From contig CM035430.1 of assembly GCA_020310875.1 (NCBI GenBank), positions 102,798,431 to 102,862,430 of the forward strand: DNA of 64,000 nt, in the 5' to 3' direction. The notes beneath the pieces are model-generated. The model ran no database searches, was not told the DNA's origin, and worked only from the letters and a program-made list of their open reading frames with translations. The position numbers and the translations under genes were made by a program. This document shows, in pieces, positions 23,401-32,518 of this stretch. The stretch is from Ceratopteris richardii (taxonomy: Eukaryota > Streptophyta > Polypodiopsida > Polypodiales > Pteridaceae). The first letter of the stretch is position 1. Every line of letters begins with the position of its first letter.

Positions 23401-26400
23401 AGAAAGATTGGAAATCTGCAAAAAATTGATAGAAGTTGCCCAACAAACGTTAGAAAAACCCGCATCACCTTTACCAAACAATCGAATTGGCGAAGAAAAA
23501 TTCCAAGAGTGTCTAAACAATCAGGAAAAGCCTAATGTAAATAGACCTCGGGATGATGAAATTGGTATTGAGAGAAAGGAAGGATCCATAGTCCCTGAAA
23601 CAGAAGGAGACTGGACTAAGGATTTATGGGCGCGAGTTCAAGAGGACAAGTGGAAAAAGGTAGAGGGAATGGAACCGCCCTTTGAAGAATTGAAAGCAGA
23701 AAACGAAATGGAAGATTCAATACCTGAACTTAATTCAGAAGAAATTTTCCCAATGGATGCAAGTGACAAAGAAGCCGAAGACGATGTAAAGGAGCTACCT
23801 AATTACACCGGGGAATACGAGCACAACTCAGAATTGTATCGCATTCCATCAATAACAAGAAGAGAAACGAATCCATCAGTTCAAACATCGGAGATCATAC
23901 AGCGCCTTAGAGAAGTGAAAATCCCATGCACCTTAACATTCGAAGAACTGTTAAAGGTAAAACCACATTTAAAAGAAAAATTGATCAGTCAGTGGGAAGT
24001 CAAGAAAGAAAAGGAGGAGATAGATGACGAAGTGAAAACGGTGAGAATTCCAGTGGATAAAGTAGGAGATTTTAGTGAAGGAGATGAAGGAAATACATGT
24101 CTACCAATCACTTACAAGGGTTACACAACCAAAGCCATATTAGATTCAGGAGCTGGTGTAGGCATTGCTACCAAAGAAATTTGGGAGAAATGGGGAAAAC
24201 CAGCATTGAGACCAACACGTATGAAAATTCAGATGGCTGATGGATATACAGAAAGACCCTTAGGATTGTTGGAACGAATAGTCTTCACTACGTGCGGAGT
24301 GGAATTCGAGCATACCTTAGCAATTTGTCACTTTGAAAGGCCGAGCAATTATGAGATGATCTTGGGAAGGCCATTCATGAGACAGCTAAAGGTTGTACAA
24401 GACTGGGGAAAAGATGCAGTGTACCTACAACACGCAGGAGTCACCACTAGGATCAACCTACATACGTACACATATCAAGATGTCCCACCTCTGCAATGGA
24501 ATCAAATCCATAAAGAGGAAGACGATCAATCAATTCATAGTGCAGGTTCTAGTGACCAATCCTGGATGAACGAGGACACTCATCTATGGATATGCCAAGC
24601 TGCTAAAAAGGAAGAAGAGAGAAGAAAAAGTTGGCAGCAGAAACAAGGTGTAGTGAGATCGGTACAAGATTCAGCTTATATGCCACAAGTATTTCCAGAC
24701 GAAGAATTCGAACCTCATGGTTGGATGGAAATCTTAGCTACCCTCGATGTTTGTGTAAACGAAGAAGTGGTAACTATGAACGAATGTATTGACGAGGAGG
24801 GTTATGACATTAGCCTGTATATGGTAGTCCTTCAGGAGGCAGAAGAAGGAGAAGTATTTGAGCAAAACTGGAAGGAGGACTACGAGAGCATTGAAATGGA
24901 ACAAGAACCCATGGATTTAGGAATTAGTACCACCAACATGGACTTCACTGCCAATGAACAACACGAGGATCTCGCACAAAAGGAAAAATTAGAAGTTGAA
25001 AGGGAGTTAGAAGATGGAGATAATAAGCTTCAAGACCAATTTGAGGTACCAGCTCATTTCAAAAAATATGAAATAGAAGAGAGGAAGATTGCTATTCAAA
25101 TGCCTAAAAGAGAGGCACAACCGGGAATAGCATATGATAATAAAGAGCAGACCAAGAAAATAGTGGTAACCATGGAAGGAGGAGAGGAACGATGTACTTT
25201 CATAGGACAGGATGTCTCAGAGGAAGAGGAGCAAGAGCTAATTCGACTCATAAGAGAATACCGGGATGTCTTTGCTTGGACCTATAAGGATTTAAAAGGA
25301 GTAGATCCATCTATATGTGCGCATAGAATCCCCATGACTTCCGAGGCCAAACCTTCCAAACAGAGACCTTATACTTATAATGATGTATATTCAGCCAAGA
25401 TAAAAGAAGAAATAGATAAGTTGTTAGACGCTGGATTCATCTACGAAATTGAGCACACGGAATGGGTATCACCCTTGGTAGTTGTACCAAAGAAAAATGG
25501 GAAGTTAAGAGTGTGCATCAATTTGAAAAAAGTGAACTCCGCCACCATAAGGGATAGCTATCCCTTACCGATCACTGACCATCTCTTGGAAAGGGTAGCA
25601 GGGAAGGAAGTTTATAGTTTTTTGGATGGCTTTTCAGGGTATAATCAGGTAGCCATTGCTCCTGAGGACCAACATAAGACTGCATTTGCAACTGAATGGG
25701 GAGTATACGCCTTTAGAGTCATGCCTTTTGGTTTAACGAATGCCCCAGCTACGTTCCAAAGACTGATGTGTCATGTGTTCAAGGAATTTTTGAGAAAGAG
25801 CATGGAGGTATACGTGGATGATCTGTGTACATATTCAGCTATACGATCAGAGCACATCCCTGAACTAGAAAAGATTTTTGCCAAATGTCGACAATATCGA
25901 GTATGCCTCAATCCAGAAAAATGTGTCTTCATGGTGCGACAAGGGAAAATCTTAGGACATATTGTTTCTAAGAATGGAATTTCCACGGATGAAGACAAAA
26001 TCAAAGTTATTTTGGATCTACCAAGACCGAAAACTGCTAAAGAAGTTCAAGCATTTATGGGACATTGTGGTTACTATCGAAGATTCATACATATGTATGC
26101 CATAATTGCTAGACCTCTGTATGCATTATTAACTCAATTCAATTGGACCGAAGAATGCGAAAAATCTTTTAATGAGTTGAAGAATCGATTGAGTTCAGCA
26201 CCCATTCTTCGAGTCCCTAACTGGAATAAACCGTTTCATATTCATGTTGATGCTTCCAAGTTTGCCATTGGTTGCATCTTAGCTCAACCAGCGGATACAG
26301 GTAAATTAGACCACCCGATAGCCTATGCCAGTAGACAGTTAAATCAAGCTGAACGCAATTATACTACTACGGAGAGAGAAGGCCTAGGAATGGTTTATGC

Positions 26401-29221
26401 CGTCAAGAAGTTTAGACATTACTTATTGGCAAACAAGTTCAAATTTTTCATTGATCATCAAGCTCTATTGTACTTAGTCAACAAGCCTTGCAATACAGGA
26501 CGTCTAGTACGATGGTTTTTATTGCTAATGGAATTTGATTTTGAAGTAATAGTCAAGAAAGGAAACACACACATAAGGGCAGATCATTTATCTCGCATGA
26601 CCCATGGTGAACCACCTATAGGAGTTCCTGATGATCTGCCAGACACTTATCTCTTTAACCTGGAAGTATGTCCTCAGTGGGCAGAAAAGTTGATCCCGAT
26701 ACTCACACATGGACCTAAAGATGGGATCACGCCAAACCGAAAGCAAGATCTCTGGAAGACTAAGAACCTTCACATTATTGCTGGAAGTTTGTACCACCAG
26801 GAGTCAAGCGGACTACTGATGAGATGTGTGGAAGAAGATGAACAAGAAATGTGGCTTCAGAAAGCACACATAAACCAATGGAACACTCATTTGAATGCAA
26901 ATGGAACATGGCAAACACTCAAGAGATTCGGCATATATTGGCCAACCATGCAACGAGATGCACATCATTATGTGTCAACCTGTCAAACCTGTCAAGAACA
27001 AATTCCAGATGAGAACTCTACGTTATGCTATTCTACAATAGCACCAAGGTGGAGCATGCCTTTAGTAAAGTTCTTGAAAACTCGAGAGTACCCTGACGGA
27101 GCTACCCTAGCAAGAAAACGTGCTCTTGAAGAACAGAGCAAAGATTACGTCATCCTAGGAAAACAACTCTTTAAACGCGGAAAGGATAACCAACTAAGAT
27201 TGTGCATTCATGAGAATGAATATCTTTCAGTATTAGAAATGGCACACGCAGGAGCTGCGGGAGGACATTTCTCAGCAGATAGAACGGTCAAGATGATTCT
27301 CTTTGCAGGCCTGTGGTGGCCAACTCTACATATGGATGCTGAAACATATGTGAGAAGTTGCGAAATATGCCAGAGAGCGAAATATCCCGTTCGAAGAGAC
27401 GACATGCCTTTAAGACCCATGGTTTGTGCAAGAGCGTTTACCAAGTGGGGAATTGACTTCATAGGACCCATCAATCCACCAGCCAGAGGATCACATGCAG
27501 AGTACATCATAGTAGCCACCGACTACTTGACTAAGTGGGTAGAAGCAAAAGCCACTAAAAAGAATGATGCTCAAACCACAGCAAAATTTCTCTTTGAGCA
27601 CATATTCACACGCTTTGGACTACCGATCGAGATAGTGAGTGATCGAGGAACTCATTTCTTAAACGAAGTCATTGAAACGCTAATGAATGAATTCTTAGTG
27701 ATTCATAAAAAGTCAGCCCCATACCACCCTCAAGCTAATGGGCAAGCTGAGAGTTCCAACAAAGTACTTTGTACGGTATTGACAAAGATTGTCAATAATG
27801 GAAGGTCAGACTGGGACAAACAATTGCATCACGCAATTTGGGCCTTCCGAGTGGCATATAAAACGGCCATTGGAACTACACCATTCAACCTAGTGTATGG
27901 GCAGAATGCGATTTTGCCTATTGACTTCTTAATACCTACATTAAAAGTAGCCCAGCAATATGAGTGGAGCGGTCATGAATTGTCTCAGCAATTAGATCAA
28001 ATCGAAAAGCTGCATGAGACTAGATTGCAAGCGGTAGCAGGCATCTATGCCGCCAAACGGAGACAAAAGGCATATTATGATGCACATATAAAAGACAAGG
28101 GACTGAAAGAAGGCGATTTAGTTTTAGTATACACCCTCAAACAACATGCAAAGAAACTACAAAAACGTGGATATGGACCTATGATCATAAATCGAATCTC
28201 CACTAGTGGTGCAGTCAATCTCGCCACACTAGACGGAGATATTCTTCCCAACTACATCAGTGGTTGCAGAGTGAAAAGATTTATGGAGCCTCTAACGGAT
28301 CAAATGTTAGCACGACTCTTAGGAGCTCAGAGTAGAAAAAAGGAAGAAGAACGCATACGCGAAGAAGCGAGGCAAGAAGCCCTAGAACGTATCAGAAAAC
28401 GGAAAGAGTGGATGAGAGAAAGAGACGAGAGATATCGAGTAGGAGAAGAACTCATCCCCATGGCTAATTTTAGAGCCACTGAGAACTCAGGACAACAAAG
28501 AAGACAACCTTATTTGAATCTGGGGGCAGGACGAAAAGAGTACCACTTAGTGGATGCTCTTATAGACACAGGAGCAGCAATAAGCTGTATTAGATTTTCC
28601 TTGTCTCAGAGACTTAAAGAGGAGTTACGGCCATCGAAGGCGCTGCTAATTGGAATAGGAGGAAAAGTTACTCAATGCATAGGTGAGATCACTTTACCTT
28701 TACATATGGGGAACAACACAATGGAGCAGAGACTTTTAGTATGTCAGGACCAAGATCTGCTTGAAGATGTGGTGCTAGGCCAAGATTGGATATATGAATA
28801 TGAGGTAACTATTCAATTGGCTTTAGGATACATCTCGGCCAGAATAGGACCTCGTGAAGTATATAGTTTGCTAGACGAACGACCACCCAAAGCTGCTATT
28901 ATAGAGCCAGAAGTTCATCCTAATGAACAAAGTCATGATTGTAAGTTCACTAGCAATATAGGAACCCCATCGTCAAGTACTTCATGTGAAAATACTGTGA
29001 GTCCTGTGTGCACTCCATCCTTGAGTTTAGAGAGTCACAAGAGTGCACAAGAACATGAAATCAAGCACAGAGAACCACAAAGTCCAAGAAAAAATATTCC
29101 TCTGCAAGAAGTGAAATCTACACCCGTGAAAGTGTACCCCATTCCACACTCTACATTAGCTTGGATAAGAAAGGATCAAAAGAAGGCATATCTCCAGCAA
29201 CAGAAACGTCTTCGACAGTAG
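20414..29221 (+). CDS. gag-pol: Gag-PR-RT-RNase H-IN-PR2 polyprotein of element A
   Basis: A single 2935-codon frame with ATG start MNLRSGRTLG, the conserved Gag start of this group. Capsid-like Gag covers residues about 343-520 (ALAWFQPL near 400). There are three zinc knuckles of spacing CX2CX3HX4C (C571-C583, C786-C798, C814-C826). A long charged linker follows, then retropepsin 1 with DSGAG at D1244 and YEMILGRPF. RT covers about 1650-1850 with FLDGFSGYNQV and YVDD at 1800-1803. RNase H has D1946 in HVDAS. The integrase zinc region is H2278, H2285, C2316, C2319, and the catalytic triad is D2348, D2410, E2446 with the canonical D-35-E spacing. After the integrase C-terminus a second retropepsin-like domain has DTGAA at D2718 and VVLGQDWIYEY about 70 residues on. 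The frame ends in TAG and continues open in the same frame. Gag and pol are fused without a frameshift. Confidence 0.95.
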   Translation: MNLRSGRTLGSRRSVISSVGSVAKPSNRSHYSETSSESEGEIPMASEDMQNTVPMIGQMSIIEGEYRTSLEYVSTNHHEIPIYLDGLNRSVARLRKASEAYIVPRPAVKYIGGLYMDKQDIQYMVTEHPEIINEHGEENNTSSLNGHETEVQVTTPRGRSTITKLWRGDLVPQDDTLIDVYLINGMEQLLRAHSSIWEAAPNPVTIYELQDPEFPTIITYLDKDHRRYWPVTELERAELKYQNIPVFPPRDQATTSRNPHGTSRNDSSQHSGQTQQTQQTQIPIRPHVQFTMPATNPNYRPQPAMDPRQGVHAPVRPQVVQGPGIPIGRPNYPVMPRQPETGRRLRPIQVAKCMRNHYDGSSEPYNHIAEFKQVVRAEQVDDFMIQYESFGLTLSDTALAWFQPLDPNTFQNMDQVYQEMIEEFTKSGIKNNSSSLIHSFKQAPTESVRLAARRFKQYVDRCPIEERPTQNKMVSLFLEGLLNGTLRSLVYVKRVQTLQECMKECIDLEDNLAGDLKIPQGSVKSEESSNSTSNPKNNIEEIADLLAKKLNMQGQRNYPTNPMRMPMLRRCMQCGGDHPSHLCTRGVVPPPAYAPQRPSVPGPLQYCSIEQRYTNHSTENCPYNRQTRPTQPYVRPYGYPQNQQGGEAFRYPSHQPQAPIARPYTYQGYTQPQPVLGQQPPHPQNVVPVKIAQPEENLERAIVPATPLTSSEPYDSFYEPSQGAYPGYESSTMEYGQQYDPYAYGMETPESSYNYEQDYVPLMYTAPRATMPPRPMNRPPVSRGPCYRCGGDHYIRECTVPNPPPPQRIWEGYCSDCGKEHLFRDCPKNPNKVTSNVQINVIEVIESSGSDKEYTIPLKAITRARAREDPDKTAENNQSDKEGNTPIPHRVEDSEEPEKSITSKRSQRWKQRRDRIKEKKLLQKKENEKSKHNSTEEARVEEENKMEEEKKEVGSVLADPMPEDLAMWIQAYKARIKAGPTIEQHEREYPRGDLEKERLEICKKLIEVAQQTLEKPASPLPNNRIGEEKFQECLNNQEKPNVNRPRDDEIGIERKEGSIVPETEGDWTKDLWARVQEDKWKKVEGMEPPFEELKAENEMEDSIPELNSEEIFPMDASDKEAEDDVKELPNYTGEYEHNSELYRIPSITRRETNPSVQTSEIIQRLREVKIPCTLTFEELLKVKPHLKEKLISQWEVKKEKEEIDDEVKTVRIPVDKVGDFSEGDEGNTCLPITYKGYTTKAILDSGAGVGIATKEIWEKWGKPALRPTRMKIQMADGYTERPLGLLERIVFTTCGVEFEHTLAICHFERPSNYEMILGRPFMRQLKVVQDWGKDAVYLQHAGVTTRINLHTYTYQDVPPLQWNQIHKEEDDQSIHSAGSSDQSWMNEDTHLWICQAAKKEEERRKSWQQKQGVVRSVQDSAYMPQVFPDEEFEPHGWMEILATLDVCVNEEVVTMNECIDEEGYDISLYMVVLQEAEEGEVFEQNWKEDYESIEMEQEPMDLGISTTNMDFTANEQHEDLAQKEKLEVERELEDGDNKLQDQFEVPAHFKKYEIEERKIAIQMPKREAQPGIAYDNKEQTKKIVVTMEGGEERCTFIGQDVSEEEEQELIRLIREYRDVFAWTYKDLKGVDPSICAHRIPMTSEAKPSKQRPYTYNDVYSAKIKEEIDKLLDAGFIYEIEHTEWVSPLVVVPKKNGKLRVCINLKKVNSATIRDSYPLPITDHLLERVAGKEVYSFLDGFSGYNQVAIAPEDQHKTAFATEWGVYAFRVMPFGLTNAPATFQRLMCHVFKEFLRKSMEVYVDDLCTYSAIRSEHIPELEKIFAKCRQYRVCLNPEKCVFMVRQGKILGHIVSKNGISTDEDKIKVILDLPRPKTAKEVQAFMGHCGYYRRFIHMYAIIARPLYALLTQFNWTEECEKSFNELKNRLSSAPILRVPNWNKPFHIHVDASKFAIGCILAQPADTGKLDHPIAYASRQLNQAERNYTTTEREGLGMVYAVKKFRHYLLANKFKFFIDHQALLYLVNKPCNTGRLVRWFLLLMEFDFEVIVKKGNTHIRADHLSRMTHGEPPIGVPDDLPDTYLFNLEVCPQWAEKLIPILTHGPKDGITPNRKQDLWKTKNLHIIAGSLYHQESSGLLMRCVEEDEQEMWLQKAHINQWNTHLNANGTWQTLKRFGIYWPTMQRDAHHYVSTCQTCQEQIPDENSTLCYSTIAPRWSMPLVKFLKTREYPDGATLARKRALEEQSKDYVILGKQLFKRGKDNQLRLCIHENEYLSVLEMAHAGAAGGHFSADRTVKMILFAGLWWPTLHMDAETYVRSCEICQRAKYPVRRDDMPLRPMVCARAFTKWGIDFIGPINPPARGSHAEYIIVATDYLTKWVEAKATKKNDAQTTAKFLFEHIFTRFGLPIEIVSDRGTHFLNEVIETLMNEFLVIHKKSAPYHPQANGQAESSNKVLCTVLTKIVNNGRSDWDKQLHHAIWAFRVAYKTAIGTTPFNLVYGQNAILPIDFLIPTLKVAQQYEWSGHELSQQLDQIEKLHETRLQAVAGIYAAKRRQKAYYDAHIKDKGLKEGDLVLVYTLKQHAKKLQKRGYGPMIINRISTSGAVNLATLDGDILPNYISGCRVKRFMEPLTDQMLARLLGAQSRKKEEERIREEARQEALERIRKRKEWMRERDERYRVGEELIPMANFRATENSGQQRRQPYLNLGAGRKEYHLVDALIDTGAAISCIRFSLSQRLKEELRPSKALLIGIGGKVTQCIGEITLPLHMGNNTMEQRLLVCQDQDLLEDVVLGQDWIYEYEVTIQLALGYISARIGPREVYSLLDERPPKAAIIEPEVHPNEQSHDCKFTSNIGTPSSSTSCENTVSPVCTPSLSLESHKSAQEHEIKHREPQSPRKNIPLQEVKSTPVKVYPIPHSTLAWIRKDQKKAYLQQQKRLRQ

Positions 29222-29737
29222 CATGAGCACTTGTATAAGAAGACAAAGAATTTCGGACACTTTCAGCAACCACGACTCAAGAGCATATGGATCCCAAAGA
29301 AGCTGATAACTGCACAACCTGATCGAACCAAAATTTGGATCCCAAAGTCACATACCCAAAGGACGACCATCCCAAACAAAGAACATCCTCAGAAGAGCTA
29401 TCATAATCACATTGGTCAACAGACACATCAGACGAGGGAAAGGACATATTGGAGGAAGAAGGAATCTACAGATGCAATGCAAACCAACCGGAGATTCCCA
29501 AAACAGAATCAGCAGACATACTACCGAAGACGAACCGCATTTATCAAAAAGGTGGAGATTATAGCACGTTCCGCCCGAGTGAAGCAAATCTGGATGCCGA
29601 AAGACAAGACAAGCTGCATACATCAGGCAACTACTTCCAATTGCACACATGAGGAGTTGCCAAGATCCAAAGTATGCATGATAGGGCCACATTACAAGGC
29701 CAAGCATTCGGCACGTCCTTCTTCTATTTTCGGATAG
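29222..29737 (+). CDS. In-frame tail after amber codon (A), W-[IV]-P-K repeats
   Basis: 171 codons directly follow the TAG at 29219-29221 in the same frame. There is no ATG near the start, so independent initiation is unlikely; amber readthrough or an inactivating point mutation are the options. The segment is basic, with KSIWIPKKLITAQPDRTKIW, then IWIPKSH, and later VKQIWMPKDK. In C the homologous tail (VKQIWAAKKLLRAQPNRTMI, then IWVPKK) is fused without a stop to the protease-like domain, which argues that this is one protein. The end codes for VCMIGPHYKAKH, whose nucleotides are conserved outside the coding region in B and C. Confidence 0.55.
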   Translation, partial: HEHLYKKTKNFGHFQQPRLKSIWIPKKLITAQPDRTKIWIPKSHTQRTTIPNKEHPQKSYHNHIGQQTHQTRERTYWRKKESTDAMQTNRRFPKQNQQTYYRRRTAFIKKVEIIARSARVKQIWMPKDKTSCIHQATTSNCTHEELPRSKVCMIGPHYKAKHSARPSSIFG

Positions 29738-30023
29738 TCACGCACATTTTCCCTTTGGAAATAGGAGAGCACTTGTACATACTTAAAATATTACTCCAAT
29801 AACATTTCACTAACCGCTTCGGCTATGTACTAACTTTTATGTTTTCTTTCAGCAAAAAAATATATAAAAAAATACATGAAAAATTCAGGTATTACCTTTC
29901 TCACACCCACGGGAAAGGGACGGCACCATGCACTCGGAGCAACATCGAATTAATAATCAACATATGGAGGAGGATTTATGAAAAAAAGATGGATACTAAT
30001 TCTCCCTCTATAATTGAGTGCAG
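29738..30023 (+). promoter_or_regulatory. Two acceptor-like sites ahead of ORF2 (A)
   Basis: TACTAAC at 29828-29834 followed by a T-rich run and TTTCAG ending at 29852; then TACTAAT at 29994-30000, TCTCCCTC and GTGCAG ending at 30023, one base before the ORF2 ATG. Branch-to-AG distances of about 19 and 24 nt suit plant introns. The second acceptor would join the donor-adjacent ATG (18864) in phase with ORF2. Confidence 0.5.
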
Positions 30024-32450
30024 ATGACATCTTCTGACTCAGAAGCTACACAGCAGGAAGAGGAACTACTTCTTCCATTGGGGTCAATAACCAAGGTCAG
30101 AGGACATTGGTTTCGAGATGACCAACCTATCTCGGAACTTCTATTCATGGCCACCATCAAGATTATGGACAGGGATCACTATTTCCCTATTATGTCACAG
30201 GATTTCAAGACCATAATACAAGGGTTACCACATATCGAAGAAGTATGGACTCAAGCTGGCATTGAAGCATTTTTGAAGATACCTATATGTGTACCCGACT
30301 TCCAAAGATGTACACAAGTAATGAATACTATGCAGCCGGCTGCTACAAAGATTTCGGTTCCAGAAGCAAAGGTTTTGGACAAGGTGGGCAAGTGGAAGAC
30401 CATTCAATTCACTCATGAATTGATCAATAAGACCTTTGGATGGAATCAAGAAGGCATTACCAATGTCAAAGAGGAATGCCACGACCCCAAGAAAAGATCA
30501 TTCCTGGAGATTAACAGAGTGGATATTGAAGATGCAGTACGTTTGGTACACCAACACTTCTGTTTTCTTGGCATGAACAGATACACTGCACCTCAGAAGA
30601 TAGTAGTCCAACTCCTATCCCATGCCATGAGACAGATAGGAAACAAAGTGAATCTCACAGGCTACATACAAGAGCGATTGTTTGAAGCTCAGAAGAAATG
30701 GGGGCAAAAGAAGTTCCTGAACGGTGGTTCAGCTTTGACCTTATTGATATATGAAGCCCTAGACATGAGACACTGCTTACGAGAGATGCCGACGGCAGAA
30801 GGGCTAGCAAGGTATGCAAAATCCGCTTCTGTCCCTAAGAAAAAGAAAGCAGCAGTTGTAGTGGAAGAGGCCGGAACCAGCACACAGAAGCCCATGAGGG
30901 GTACAAAACGCTTGCGAGAAGAAGAAGCCCAAGCAACACCTCAGTCCAAGAGAACGCATCTCTTGCCTAAGGTCACGACGACTCAAATGCCGATTTCAAA
31001 AAGAGACTTGTCTGCTGCCCTCGAGCAAACACACCAGTACATGCAAGGGCAGGTGAATCTAAATGTCCAAGGACATCAATATAGACAAGCGAGTCAAAGT
31101 CAGCAAAAACAGAGTACAGAAACACCTCCAAAACAACCTGGAAGATACCAAGAATTGGGCATTGATGACTCAAGTACAAATACGGAATCCAGTCCTGAGA
31201 AAGACACGCTAGATACTGATATCAGGACAGAAACCTATGAAGAGGAAGGACCGGAACTCAATCAAATGGAAGTGACACCGGACAGCCAGAAGGAAAAAGA
31301 AAAGAAGAAGGATGATGCTCAGGAACAGGAGCATGTCATTCAATTGAATGACACTACCAAAGTAAGTATCAAGGAAGACACGACTACTGGGGTTACACAT
31401 GTCAAGATACCTATTAAAGAGGAAGAACAAACCCCAAAGAATATGGATGCGGGAGAGATCCCACAAAAAGAACAAACAATAATCGAGGTGCCTGATGACA
31501 CACCTCAAGCACAGGATGAAAACATGGGGGCTGAGCCAAGGATCCAGCTTCAAATCAGGCAGCCCCATGATACCACTTTACACATTGCTCAAGGCAAAGA
31601 CGTGACTACCGGAGCAGAACCTTCCATACCGAAAACTTGGCTCAATGTGGATGTAACTCAACTAAAACCGGTGGTAAAACAAATGATCCAGACAGCTATG
31701 GATACGCAACAGCAAATGATGGACATAGATGCAGATTATGACAAAGCCATGAAAGAAAAGAACCAGTTTCAAGTTATGAGTGAACAATTGTCTGCACAAC
31801 TGATTCAGGTACGAAAAGAAATAGCCACCAAAAGCACGGAGTTGCTAGAATCACAAACGCAGTATGAATCATTAAGCACTCAGCATCACCAACTGCAAAA
31901 ACAGCTCGAAGACATGCAGAAATTATATGATGCTACGGTAGCAAAGAAAGACAGAATGAAAACCAGAAGCACTCTACTAGAAACACAACTAAAATTATAT
32001 CTGGACGAGAATGACACTTTACGGAACAGAAACAAAGAATTGATGAAATCATTGTTATATGACCAACCAATAAAGCAACTGGAATTAACTGGAAGTAAAG
32101 AAGATGACTTAAGAGATCAACTCGCACAGTATGAAGCTTTACTAAAACAAGAGCGCGCAGCAAGAGAAGAGGCAGAACTTAAGCACAATCAGGAAATAAA
32201 TGAACTCAAAAGGCAGCTGAATTCAGCACAGGCCAAACTGGTACAGAGCTACAGTGAAAACATGGATCATGTAGCCGACATAGGTAAGGAACTCCTAGCC
32301 ACTAAAGAGAAACTCGGTGAAGCCATACAGCAGATAAAGGAAAAAGACGAATGCATTGAGGAGCTAAAGTATAAGAAGAAAGACACAGAACCGATCGGGA
32401 CATCAGTAGTGCCAGAAAGAGAACATCCTACTGACGAGGTAGAGAAATAA
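30024..32450 (+). CDS. ORF2 of element A, 808 aa, unknown function, coiled coil
   Basis: The first ATG is at 30024, directly after a possible acceptor AG; a GTG six bases upstream is in frame but not a plausible start. The N-terminal 260 residues look globular (GHWFRDDQPISELLFMATIK; KWKTIQFTHELINKTFGW). Then come a basic patch (PKKKKAA), a Q/T/E-rich disordered middle, and long heptad-type coiled-coil stretches in the last 280 residues. I see no signal peptide or membrane segment. Athila-type elements often carry extra ORFs here, sometimes called env-like, but I cannot match this one to a named family. It is intact. No copy is visible in B or C, which carry an ARGONAUTE fragment in this position. 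Confidence 0.75.
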   Translation: MTSSDSEATQQEEELLLPLGSITKVRGHWFRDDQPISELLFMATIKIMDRDHYFPIMSQDFKTIIQGLPHIEEVWTQAGIEAFLKIPICVPDFQRCTQVMNTMQPAATKISVPEAKVLDKVGKWKTIQFTHELINKTFGWNQEGITNVKEECHDPKKRSFLEINRVDIEDAVRLVHQHFCFLGMNRYTAPQKIVVQLLSHAMRQIGNKVNLTGYIQERLFEAQKKWGQKKFLNGGSALTLLIYEALDMRHCLREMPTAEGLARYAKSASVPKKKKAAVVVEEAGTSTQKPMRGTKRLREEEAQATPQSKRTHLLPKVTTTQMPISKRDLSAALEQTHQYMQGQVNLNVQGHQYRQASQSQQKQSTETPPKQPGRYQELGIDDSSTNTESSPEKDTLDTDIRTETYEEEGPELNQMEVTPDSQKEKEKKKDDAQEQEHVIQLNDTTKVSIKEDTTTGVTHVKIPIKEEEQTPKNMDAGEIPQKEQTIIEVPDDTPQAQDENMGAEPRIQLQIRQPHDTTLHIAQGKDVTTGAEPSIPKTWLNVDVTQLKPVVKQMIQTAMDTQQQMMDIDADYDKAMKEKNQFQVMSEQLSAQLIQVRKEIATKSTELLESQTQYESLSTQHHQLQKQLEDMQKLYDATVAKKDRMKTRSTLLETQLKLYLDENDTLRNRNKELMKSLLYDQPIKQLELTGSKEDDLRDQLAQYEALLKQERAAREEAELKHNQEINELKRQLNSAQAKLVQSYSENMDHVADIGKELLATKEKLGEAIQQIKEKDECIEELKYKKKDTEPIGTSVVPEREHPTDEVEK

Positions 32451-32518
32451 GTCAGAAGGAACGGGCACTAGTAGTGTCCCGATTGACGGAAAGTTTTGAG
32501 AATGAAGTCATCAAGGTC

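Noticed and set aside
26600-27240. Second, archaeal-type RNase H as in Tat/Ogre elements
   Set aside because: The segment between the RNase H end (ADHLSRM) and the integrase zinc motif contains no second set of RNase H acidic motifs.
27950-28460. Chromodomain at the integrase C-terminus
   Set aside because: The integrase tail (SGCRVKRFMEPL, then a charged helix) shows no chromodomain aromatic pattern and leads into the second protease-like domain.
29348-29707. Minus-strand frames opposite the A coding regions
   Set aside because: Shadows of the strong plus-strand codon pattern; no family motifs.
29231-29737. Independent small gene starting at 29231
   Set aside because: The start would be TTG and the frame is continuous with the polyprotein across one TAG; a separate start is not supported.
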